A stretch of 64,000 bases of DNA from Mercurialis annua (lineage: Eukaryota; Streptophyta; Magnoliopsida; Malpighiales; Euphorbiaceae), in the NCBI RefSeq assembly GCF_937616625.2, contig NC_065577.1, forward strand, positions 24,627,501-24,691,500, read 5' to 3'. Position 1 is the first letter of the stretch. Each line of letters starts with the position of its first letter. The notes beneath the pieces were generated by a model. That model was not told the DNA's origin and searched no databases. It saw only the letters and a program-made list of their open reading frames with translations. Positions 10,701 through 21,362 of the stretch are shown here, piece by piece. A program made the position numbers and the translations under genes.

Positions 10701-12984
10701 AACGTTTCACCTTTTTAGCGATATAAGCCAAATGTTTACAAATGCTACGAAACAAATCCAAACGTTTCACCTTTTTAGCGATTTAAGCCAAACGTTTACA
10801 AACATTACAAAACCAATCAAAACGTTTTACCTTTTTAGCGATGTAAGCCAAGGATTTAAAACGTTACAAAATAAATTCAAATGTTTCTCCTTTTTAGTGA
10901 TTTAACCCAAACGTTTACAAACGATACGAAAAAATCCAAACGTTTCACCTTTTTAGCGAATTTAGCCAAACATTTTAAACATTACGAAACCAATCCAAAT
11001 GTTTAAAAAAGTTACGAAACAAATCAAAATGTTTCACCTTTTTAACGATTTAAGCCAAACATTTACAAATGTTACGAAACAAAACCAAACGTTTCAATTT
11101 TTTAGCGATTTAAGCCAAACATTTAAAACTTTACGAAACCAATTCAAACGTTTAAAACGTTTGTTTCACCTTTTTAGCGATTTAAGCAAAATGTTTACAA
11201 ACGTTACAAAACAAATCTAAACGTTTTATATTTTTGGCGATTTAATCCAAACGTTCGCAAATATTACGAAACAAATCTAAACGTTTCACCTTTTTAGTGA
11301 TTTGAGTCAAAAGTTTAAAACATTACAAAACCAATCCAAACATCAAAAACGTTACGAAACTAATCCAAACGTTTCGCCTTTTTAGCGAATTAAGCCAAAC
11401 ATTTACAAACGTTACGAAATAAATCCAAACGTTTCACCTTTTTAGCGATTTAAGCCAAAAGTTTAAAATGTTACAAAATCAATACAAACGTTTAAAACAT
11501 TACAAAACAAATCCTAACGTTTCATCTTATTAGCGATTTAAAGAAAATATTTACATACGTTATGCAACCATAAATGTTACGAATCAAATCCAAACCTTTC
11601 ACCTTTTAGCGTTTCAAGCCAAACGTTTACAACCGTTACGAAACAAATTCAATAGTTTTGCCTTTTTAAAGATATAATCCAAACGTTTACAAATGTTAAC
11701 AAACCAATCAAAACGTTTCACCTTTTTAGCGATGTAAGCCAAACATTTAAAACGATACGAAATAAATCCAAACACTTCTCCTTTTTAGCGATTTAAGGCA
11801 AACGTTTACGAACGCTACAAAAAAAATCCAAACGTTTCCCCTTTTTAGTGAATTAAGCCAAACGTTTAAAACGTTACGAAACCAATCCAAACGTTTACAA
11901 ACGTTACGAAACAAATTCAAACTCTTTCACCTTTTTAGCGATTTAAGCCAAACATTTACAAATGTTACGAAACAAAACCAAACATTTCACCTTTTTAGTG
12001 ATTTAAGCCAGACATTTAAAACGTTACAAAACCAATCCAAACATTTAAACCGTTACGAAACAAATCCAAACATTTCACCTTTTTAGCGATTTAAGCTAAA
12101 CGTTTAAAACATTACCAAACCAATCCAAATGTTTAAAACATTACCAAACCAATCCAAAACGTTTATAACATTACGAAACAAATCCAAACGTTTCACCTTT
12201 TTAGCGATTTAAGCCAAACGTTAACAAACGTTACGAAACAAATCCAAATGTTTCACATTTTTAGCGATTTAAGCCAAACATATAAAACGTTACAAAACCA
12301 ATTCAAACGATTGAAACATTACGAAACAAATCCAAACGTTTCACCTTTTTAGCGATTTAATCCAAATGTTTACAAATGTTATGAAACAAATCCAAACGTT
12401 TCCCCTTTCTAGCGATTTTAGCCAAATGTTTGCAAACGTTACGAAACAAATCCAAACGTTTGATCTTTTTAGCGATTTAAGCCGAAAGTTTAAACCGTTA
12501 CAAAACCAATCCAAAGATTTACAAACGTGACAAAACAAATCCAATCGTTTCACCTTTTTACCGATTTAAGCCAAACGTTTATAAATGTTACAAAACAAAT
12601 CCAAATATTGCACCTTTTTAGCGATTTAAGCCAAACGTTTACAAATGTTACGAAACCAATTAAAATGCTTCAACTTTTTAGTGATGTATGCCAAACATTT
12701 AAAACGTTACGAAATAAATTCAAACGTTTCACCTTTTTAGCAATTTATGCCAAACAATTGCAAACGTTACGAAAAAAATCCAAACATTTCACCTTTTTAG
12801 CGAATTAAACCAAACATTTAAAACGTTACGAAACCAATCCAAACGTTTACAAACGTTACGAAACAAATCCAAACGTTTCACCTTTTTTGCAATTTAAGCC
12901 AAACATTTACAAATGTTACGAAACAAAACCAAACGTTTCACCTTTTTAGCGATTTAAGCCAAACTTTGAAAACGTTAGGAAACG
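7769..12984 (+). repeat. Satellite array, forward orientation
   Basis: Uninterrupted satellite of 5.2 kb. Three kinds of sub-repeat of about 30 bp alternate: one with the CCTTTTTAGCGATTTAAGCC core, one ending ACAAACGTTACGAAACAAAT, and one of about 29 bp with AAAACGTTACGAAACCAAT. A core unit plus an ACAAACG unit gives the common 60-bp monomer. A core plus two AAAACG units gives a monomer of about 88 bp. Variation is dominated by ACG becoming ATG or ACA. Open frames here repeat a 20-residue pattern and are satellite artefacts. Confidence 0.96.
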
Positions 12985-12989
12985 AATCC

Positions 12990-13204
12990 ATAAGTATATT
13001 ATTTAATTCTTAATGTTAACTCTAATATGATATTTTATATCTATAAGTATATTATTTAAAAAAGTTTTTCCGAGGATGTTTTATATACAATATTATACTT
13101 TTAAATGCGAAAAATTATTAGTGGTTTTAGGCTTGCTACGGGTTTCAGAGCTACCACTCCCATTCCCTAGCGCCGGTCTCGGCTTAGTAATTTGGGTCAT
13201 GACA
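12990..13204 (+). mobile_element. LTR remnant (about 215 bp) in the satellite
   Basis: The last 75 bp or so (GCTTGCTACGGG..., CCTAGCGCCGGTC, then GGGTCATGACA) match the 3' terminus shared by LTRs A, B, C and E, so this is the end of a related LTR. The left part is AT-rich, holds two copies of ATAAGTATATTATTTA (from 12990 and near 13042) and lacks a TG terminus. AATCC occurs on both sides (12985-12989 and 13205-13209), but AATCC is common in the satellite, so the duplication may be coincidental. Best read as a 5'-truncated or internally deleted solo LTR. Confidence 0.7.
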
Positions 13205-14379
13205 AATCCAAATGTTTACAAATGTAACCCAACCAATCAAAACGTTTGACCTTTTTAACGATGTAAGCCAAACATTTAAAACGATACAAAATAAATCTAA
13301 ACGTTTCTCCCTTTTAGAGATCTAAGCCAAACGTTTACAAACGTTACGAAAAAAATATAAATGTCACCTTTTTAGCGAATTAAACTAAACGTTTAAAATG
13401 TTGTGAAACCAATCCAAACGTTTACAAACATTACGAAACAAATCCAAACTCTTCACCTTTTTAGCGATTTAAGCAAAACATTTACAAATGTTAGGAAACA
13501 AACCAAACGTTTCACCTTTCAAGCGATTTAAGCCAAACATTTAAAACGTTACGAAACCAATCCAAACATTTAAACCGTCCAAACGTTTGACCTTTCTAGC
13601 GATTTAAGCTAAACGTTTAAAACGTTACGAAAGCATTCCAAACATTTATAACATTACGAAACAAATCCAAACGTTTCACCTTATTAGAAATTTATGCCAA
13701 ACATTTATAAACATTACGAAACCAAAAACGTTACGAAACAAATCCAAATGTTTCACCTTTTTAGCGATTTAAGCCAAACATTTAAAACGTTACAAAACCA
13801 ATTCAAACGTTTAAAACATTACGAAACAAGTCGAAACGTTTCACCTTTTTAGCGATTTAATCCAAACGTTTACAAACGTTTACGAAACAAATCCAAACAT
13901 TTTCCCTTTCTAGCGATGTTAGCCAAATGTTTACAAATGTTACGAAACAAATTCAAACGTTTCAACTTTTTAGCGATTTAAGCCGAAGGTTTAAAATGTT
14001 CAACCAATCCAAAGATTTACAAGCGTGACGAAACAAATCCAAATGTTTCACCTTTTAAGCGATTTAAGCCAAACGTTTAAAACGTTACGAAACAAATCGT
14101 AACGTTTCCTCTTTTTAGTGATTTAAGCCAAACGTTTACAAACGTTACAAAACCAATCCAAATGTTTAAAACATTACGAAACAAATCCAAACGTTTCTTC
14201 TTTTTAGCGATTTAAGCAAAACGTTTACAAACATTACGAAACAAATCCAAAAGTTTCACCTTTTTTGCGATTAAAGCCAAACGTTTACAAATGTGACGAA
14301 ACAAATGCAAACATTTAGAAATGTGACAAAACAAAAACATTACGAAACAAATCCTAACGTTTCCCCTTTTAAGCGATTT

Positions 14380-16229
14380 AAGCCAAACGTTTACAAATGT
14401 TACAAAACCAATCCAAACGTTTAAAACATTACAAAACAAATCCAAATGTTTCACCTTTTTAGCGATTTAAGCCAAACGTTTACAAACATTACGAAACAAA
14501 GCCAAATATTTCACCTTTTTAGCGATTTAATCCAAACGTTTAAAAACGTTACGAAAATAAATCTAAAACGTTTCACCTTTTTAACGATTGAAGTCAAACA
14601 TTTAAAATGTTACGAAACCAATCCAAACGTTTCATCTTTTTAGCAATTGAAGCCAAACATTTACAAACTTTACAAAACAAATCCAAATGTTTCACCTTTT
14701 TAGCGATTAATTCCAAACGTTTACAAATGTTACGAAACAAATCCAAACATTTCACCTTTTTAGCGATTTAGGCCAAACGTTTACAAACGTTACGAAACAA
14801 ATCCAAGCGTTTCGCCTTTTTAGCGATTTAAGCCAAACGTTACCAAACAAATCAAATATTTACAAACATTTCCAAACAAATCCAGACGTTTCACCTTTTT
14901 AGCGATTTAAGTCAAACGTATAAATTATTACGAAACCAATCCAAACGTTTAACATGTTACGAAACAAATCCAAATGTTTCACCTTTTTAGCGATTTAAGC
15001 CAAATGTTTACAAACGTAACGAAACAAAACCAAACATTTCACCTTTTTAGAAATTTAAGCCAAACGTTACAAACTTTAGAAAACAAATTCAAACGTTTCA
15101 CATTTTTAGCGAATTAAGCCAAAAGTTCAAGACATTACGTAACCAATCCAAACGTTAAAAACGTTACGAAACAAATTCAAACATTTCACCTTTCTATCGA
15201 TTTAAGCAAAAAGCTTACAAACGTTACTAAACAAAACCAAACGTTTCACCTTTTTAGCAATTTAAGCCAAATGTTACAAACTTTACAAGACAAATCCAAA
15301 CGTTTCACCTTTTTAGCAATTTAAGTCAAACGTTTACAAATGTTTCGAAATAAAGCCAAATGTTTCACCTTTTTAGCGATTTAAGCCAAACGTTTAAAAA
15401 TGTTACGAAAAAAATCCAAAACGTTTCACCTTTTTAACGTTTGGCTTAAATCGCTAAAAAGGTGAAACGTTTTGCAAAACGTTTACGAACGTTATGGAAC
15501 AAATCTAAACGTTTCACATTTTTTGTGATTTAAACCAAATGTCTACAAACGTTACAAAATAATTCCAAACATTTCACCTTTTTAGCGATTTAAGCCAACG
15601 GTTTAAAACTTTACAAAACCAATCCAAACGTTTAAAACATTACGAAACAAATCCAAACGTTTCACCTTTTTAGCATTTTAAGCAAAATGTTTGCAAACGT
15701 TACGAAAACAAAAACGTTACAAAACAAATCCAAACGTTTCACCTTTTCAGCGATTTAATACAAACATTTAAAACGTTACAAAACCAATCCACAAGTTTGA
15801 AACGTTACTAAACAAATCCAAACGTTTCCCCTTTTTTGCGATGTAAGCCAAATGTTTACAAACGTTGCGAAACAAATCTAAACGTTTCACCTTTTTAGCG
15901 ATTTAAGAAAAATGTTTGCAAACGTTACAAAATAAATCCAAACGTTTTACATTTTTAGCGATTTAAGCCAACGTTTACAAACATTACGAAACAAATCCAA
16001 ACGTTTCGCCTTTTTAGCGATTTATGCGAAATGTTTAAACGTTTCAAAACCAATCCAAACGTTTAAAACATTACGAAAGAAATCCAAACGTTTCACCTTT
16101 TAGCGATTTAAGTCAAATATTTACAAACGTTACGAAACAAATCCAAATGGTTATTCTCTTTAGCGATTTAAGCCAAACGTTTACAAACGTTATGAAACAA
16201 ATCGAAACGTTTGCCCTTTTAAGCGATTT
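14380..16229 (+). repeat. Higher-order repeat, 1.85 kb, copy 1
   Basis: Satellite block repeated almost base for base at an offset of 1850 bp, with shared private variants such as the inverted segment at 15418-15473. Boundaries are approximate because both ends lie in similar satellite. The second copy has a 16-bp deletion near 17.55 kb, so the offset falls to 1834 beyond it. Confidence 0.85.
15418..15473. repeat. Inverted satellite segment forming an 18-bp hairpin (copy 1)
   Basis: A satellite core in reverse orientation sits inside the forward array. The arms at 15418-15435 and 15456-15473 are perfect complements of 18 bp around a 20-bp loop that itself is reversed satellite (GGCTTAAATCGCT). 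A second palindrome, CGTTTTGCAAAACG, follows directly. Confidence 0.85.
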
Positions 16230-18080
16230 AAGCTAGACGTTTACAAATGTTACAAAACCAATCCAAACGTTTAAAACATTACAAAACAAATCCAAATGTT
16301 TCACCTTTTTAGCGATTTAAGCCAAACGTTTACAAACATTACGAAACAAAGCCAAATATTTCACCTTTTTAGCGATTTAATCCAAACGTTTAAAAACGTT
16401 ACGAAAATAAATCTAAAACGTTTCACCTTTTTAACGATTGAAGTCAAACATTTAAAATGTTACGAAACCAATCCAAACGTTTCATCTTTTTAGCAATTGA
16501 AGCCAAACATTTACAAACTTTACAAAACAAATCCAAATGTTTCACCTTTTTAGCGATTAATGCCAAACGTTTACAAATGTTACGAAACAAATCCAAACAT
16601 TTCACTTTTTTAGCGATTTAGGCCAAACGTTTACAAACGTTACGAAACAAATCCAAGCGTTTCGCCTTTTTAGCGATTTAAGCCAAACGTTACCAAACAA
16701 ATCAAATATTTACAAACATATCCAAACAAATCCAGACGTTTCACCTTTTTAGCGATTTAAGTCAAACGTATAAATTATTACGAAACCAATCCAAACGTTT
16801 AACATGTTACGAAATAAATCCAAATGTTTCACCTTTTTAGCGATTTAAGCCAAATGTTTACAAACGTAACGAAACAAAACCAAACATTTCACCTTTTTAG
16901 AAATTTAAGCCAAACGTTACAAACTTTAGAAAACAAATTCAAACGTTTCACATTTTTAGCGAATTAAGCCAAAAGTTCAAGACATTACGTAACCAATCCA
17001 AACGTTAAAAACGTTACGAAACAAATTCAAACATTTCACCTTTCTATCGATTTAAGCAAAAAGCTTACAAACGTTACTAAACAAAACCAAACGTTTCACC
17101 TTTTTAGCAATTTAAGCCAAATGTTACAAACTTTACAAGACAAATCCAAACGTTTCACCTTTTTAGCGATTTAAGTCAAACGTTTACAAATGTTTCGAAA
17201 TAAAGCCAAATGTTTCACCTTTTTAGCGATTTAAGCCAAACGTTTAAAAATGTTACGAAAAAAATCCAAAACGTTTCACCTTTTTAACGTTTGGCTTAAA
17301 TCGCTAAAAAGGTGAAACGTTTTGCAAAACGTTTACGAACGTTATGGAACAAATCTAAACGTTTCACATTTTTTGTGATTTAAACCAAATGTCTACAAAC
17401 GTTACAAAATAATTCCAAACATTTCACCTTTTTAGCGATTTAAGCCAACGGTTTAAAACTTTACAAAACCAATCCAAACGTTTAAAACATTACGAAACAA
17501 ATCCAAACGTTTCACCTTTTTAGCATTTTAAGCAAAATGTTTGCAAACGTTACAAAACAAATCCAAACGTTTCACCTTTTCAGCGATTTAATACAAACAT
17601 TTAAAACGTTACAAAACCAATCCACAAGTTTGAAACGTTACTAAACAAATCCAAACGTTTCCCCTTTTTTGCGATGTAAGCCAAATGTTTACAAACGTTG
17701 CGAAACAAATCTAAACGTTTCACCTTTTTAGCGATTTAAGAAAAATGTTTGCAAACGTTACAAAATAAATCCAAACGTTTTACATTTTTAGCGATTTAAG
17801 CCAACGTTTACAAACATTACGAAACAAATCCAAACGTTTCGCCTTTTTAGCGATTTATGCCAAATGTTTAAACGTTTCAAAACCAATCCAAACGTTTAAA
17901 ACGTTACGAAAGAAATCCAAACGTTTCACCTTTTAGCGATTTAAGTCAAATATTTACAAACGTTACGAAACAAATCCAAATGGTTCTTCTCTTTAGCGAT
18001 TTAAGCCAAACGTTTACAAACGTTATGAAACAAATCGAAACGGTTGCCCTTTTTAGCGATTTAAGCTAGACGTTTACAAA
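16230..18080 (+). repeat. Higher-order repeat, 1.85 kb, copy 2
   Basis: Head-to-tail duplicate of the preceding block, with a few percent or less difference by eye. Direct adjacency and near identity suggest a recent unequal exchange or replication-based duplication. Confidence 0.85.
17268..17323. repeat. Inverted satellite segment forming an 18-bp hairpin (copy 2)
   Basis: Same structure as at 15418-15473, displaced by exactly 1850 bp. The inversion therefore predates the higher-order duplication. Confidence 0.85.
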
Positions 18081-21000
18081 CGTTACAAAACAGATCAGAA
18101 CGCTTCACCTTTTTAGCGATGTAAGCGAAAGATTTAAAACATTCCGAAATAAATCCTAACGTTTCACATTTTTAGCGAATTAAGCCAAATATTTAAAACG
18201 TTACGAAACCAATCCAAAAATTTACAAACGTTACGAAACAAATTCAAACGTTTCACCTTTTTAGCAATTTAAACCAAACATTTGCAAATGTTACGAAACA
18301 AAACCAAACGTTTCGACATTTTAGCGATTTATGCCAAACATTTAAAACGTTACGAAACAATTCCAAAAGTTTCACCTTTTTAGTGAATTAATCAAAATGT
18401 TTACAAGCATTACGAAACAAATCCAAACGTTTCACATTTTAAGCGATTTAAGCCAAAACGTTTAAAAACATTACGAAACAAATCCAAACGTTTTATATTT
18501 TTAGCGATTTAAGCCAAACTTTTACAAACATTACGAAACAAATCCAAACTTTTCACCGTTTTAGCGATTTAAGCCAAACATTTAAAGCGTTACAAAACCA
18601 ATCCAAACGTTAAAAACGTTACGAAACAAATCCAAATGTTTCCTCTTATTAGCAATTTCAGACAAACGTTTACAAACATTACGAAACATATCCAAATGTT
18701 TCACCTTTTTAGCGATTTAAGCCAAGTGTATAAAACGTTACAAAACCAATCCGAACGATTAAAACGTTACGAAACAAATCCAAACGTTTCATTTTTCTAG
18801 CGATTTAAGGCAAATGTTTACAAACGTTACGAAACCAAAAACGTTACAAAATAAATCCAAACGTTTCACCTTTTTCGCGATTTAAGCCAAACGTTTACAA
18901 ACGTTTACGAAACAAAACCAAATGTTTCACCTTTATAGAGAATTAAGCCAAACTTTTACAAACTTAATAAAACCAATCAAAACGTTTCACCTTTTTAGCG
19001 ATGTAAGCCAAACATTTAAAATGTTACGAAATAAATCCAAACGTTTCTCCTTTTTAGTGATTGAATCCAAACGTTTACAACCGCTACGGAAAAAATCCAA
19101 ACGTTTCCCCTTTTTAGCAAATTAAGCCAAACGTTTAAAGCTTTACGAAATCAATCCAAACGTTTACAAACATTATGAAACAAATCCAAACTGTTTCACC
19201 TTTTTAGTGATTTAAGCCAAACATTTACAAATGTTACAAAACAAATCCAAACGGTTGCCCTTTTTAGCAATTTAAGCCAGACGTTTTCAAACGTTACAAA
19301 ATAAAAGATCAGAACGTTTCACCCTTTTAGCGATGTAAGCAAAAGATTTAAAACATTTCAAACGTTTTAAAACAAATCTAAACGATTCACCTTTTTAGCA
19401 ATTTAAACCAAACATTTACAAATGTTACGAAACAAAACCAAACGTTTTGACTTTTTAGCGATTTATGCCAAACATTTAAAACGTTACGAACCCAATCCAC
19501 ACGTTTATAACGTTACGAAACAAATCCAAACGTTTCACCTTTTTAGTGAATTAAGCAAAATGTTTATAAACATTACGAAATAAATCCAAACGTTTCATAT
19601 TTTTAGCGATTTAAGCCAAACGTTTACAAACATTACGAAACAAATCCAAACGTTTTATATTTTTAGCGATTTAAGCCAAACGTTTATAAACATTACGAAA
19701 AAAAATCCGAACTTTTCACCGTTTTAGCGATTTAGGCCAAAAGTTTAACGCGTTACAAAACCAATCCAAACGTTAAAAACGTTATGAAACAAATCCAAAC
19801 TTATCCCGTTTTTATTGATTTCAGCCAAACGTTTACAAACATTACGAAACAAATCCAAACGTTTCACCTTTTTAGCGATTTAAGCCAAGTGTTTAAAACG
19901 TTACAAAACCTATCCAAACATTTAAAACGTTATGAAACAAATCCAAACGTTTCACCTTTCTAGCGATTTAAGGCAAATGTTTACAAACGTTACGAAACCA
20001 AAAACGTTACAAAATAAATCCAAACGTTTCACCTTTTTTGCGATTTAAGCCAAACGTTTACGAACGTTATGAAACAAATCCAAACGTTTCACCTTTTTAG
20101 CGAATTAAGCCAAACGTTTCCAACTTTATAAAACCAATCAAAACGTTTCACCTTTTTAGCGATGTAAGCCAAACATTTAAATTGTTACGAAGTAAATCCA
20201 AACTTTTCTCCTTTTTAGCTATTTAATCCAAACGTTTACAACCGCTACGGAAAAAATCCAAACGTTTCAGTTTTTTAGCGAATTAAGCCAAACGTTTAAA
20301 ACTTTACGAAACCAATCCAAACGTTTACAAACGTTACGAAACAAATCTAAACTATTTCAGCTTTTTTGCGATTTAAGCCAAACATATACAAATGTTACGA
20401 AACAAAACCAAACCTTTCACCTTTTTAGCGATTTAAGCCAGACAATTAAAACGTTACGAAACCAATCCAAACGTTTAAAATGTTACGAAACAAATCCAAA
20501 CGTTTCACCTTTTTATTGATTTAAGCTAAACGTTTAAAACGTTTCGAAACCAATCCAAACGTATAAACATTACGAAACAAGACCAAACGATTTACCTTTT
20601 AAGCGATTTAAGCCAAATGTTTACAAACATTACGAAACCAAAAACGTTATGAAAAAAATCCAAACGTTTCACCTTTTTAGCGATTTAAGCGAAACATTTA
20701 AAACGTTACAAAACCAATTCAAACGTTTAAAACATTACGAAACAAATCTAAACGTTTCACCTTTTTAGCGAATTAATCCAAACGTTTACAAACGCTACGA
20801 AACAAATACATATGTTTCCCCTTTCTAGCGATCTTAGCCTAATGTTTACAAAAGTTACGAATCAAATCCAAATGTTTCACCTTTTTAGCTATTTAAGACG
20901 AAAGTTTAAAAAGTTACAAAACCAATCCAAACATATACAAACGTGACGAAACAAATCCAAAAACTTTACAAAATAAATCTAAACGTTTCACCTTTTTAGC

Positions 21001-21357
21001 GATTTAAGCCAAACGTTTCGAATGTTACGAATCAAATCCGAACGTATAAAACGTTACGAAACAAATCCAAACGTTTACAAATGTTACCAAACAAATCCAA
21101 ACGTTTCAGCTTTTTAGCGATTTAAGCCAAACGTTTAAAACGTTACGAAACCAATCCAAACGTAAAAAACGTTTCTAAATAAATCCAAACTTTCACCTTT
21201 TTAGCGAGTTAAGAAAAACGTTTACAAACGTTACGTAACAAAACCAAACATTTCACCATTTTAACAATATAAGACAAACGTTTACAAACTTTATATAACA
21301 AATCCAAACGTTTCACCATTTTAGCGATTTAAGCCCAACGTTTAAAACGTTACGAAA

Positions 21358-21362
21358 CCTAT
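21358..21362. repeat. Target-site duplication of solo LTR B, left copy
   Basis: CCTAT directly before the TG of the solo LTR; repeated at 24348-24352. Confidence 0.9.

Larger units (their letters stand above)
13205..21357 (+). repeat. Satellite array, forward orientation
   Basis: 8.15 kb of satellite of the same kind as 7769-12984, including a tandem 1.85-kb higher-order duplication and two copies of a small internal inversion. No gene or non-satellite insertion is visible. Confidence 0.96.

Noticed and set aside
7769..12984. CRISPR-like look: short repeats of about 30 bp at regular spacing
   Set aside because: The blocks between repeats are themselves repeats, units vary freely, no cas genes exist, and the context is a plant retrotransposon landscape.
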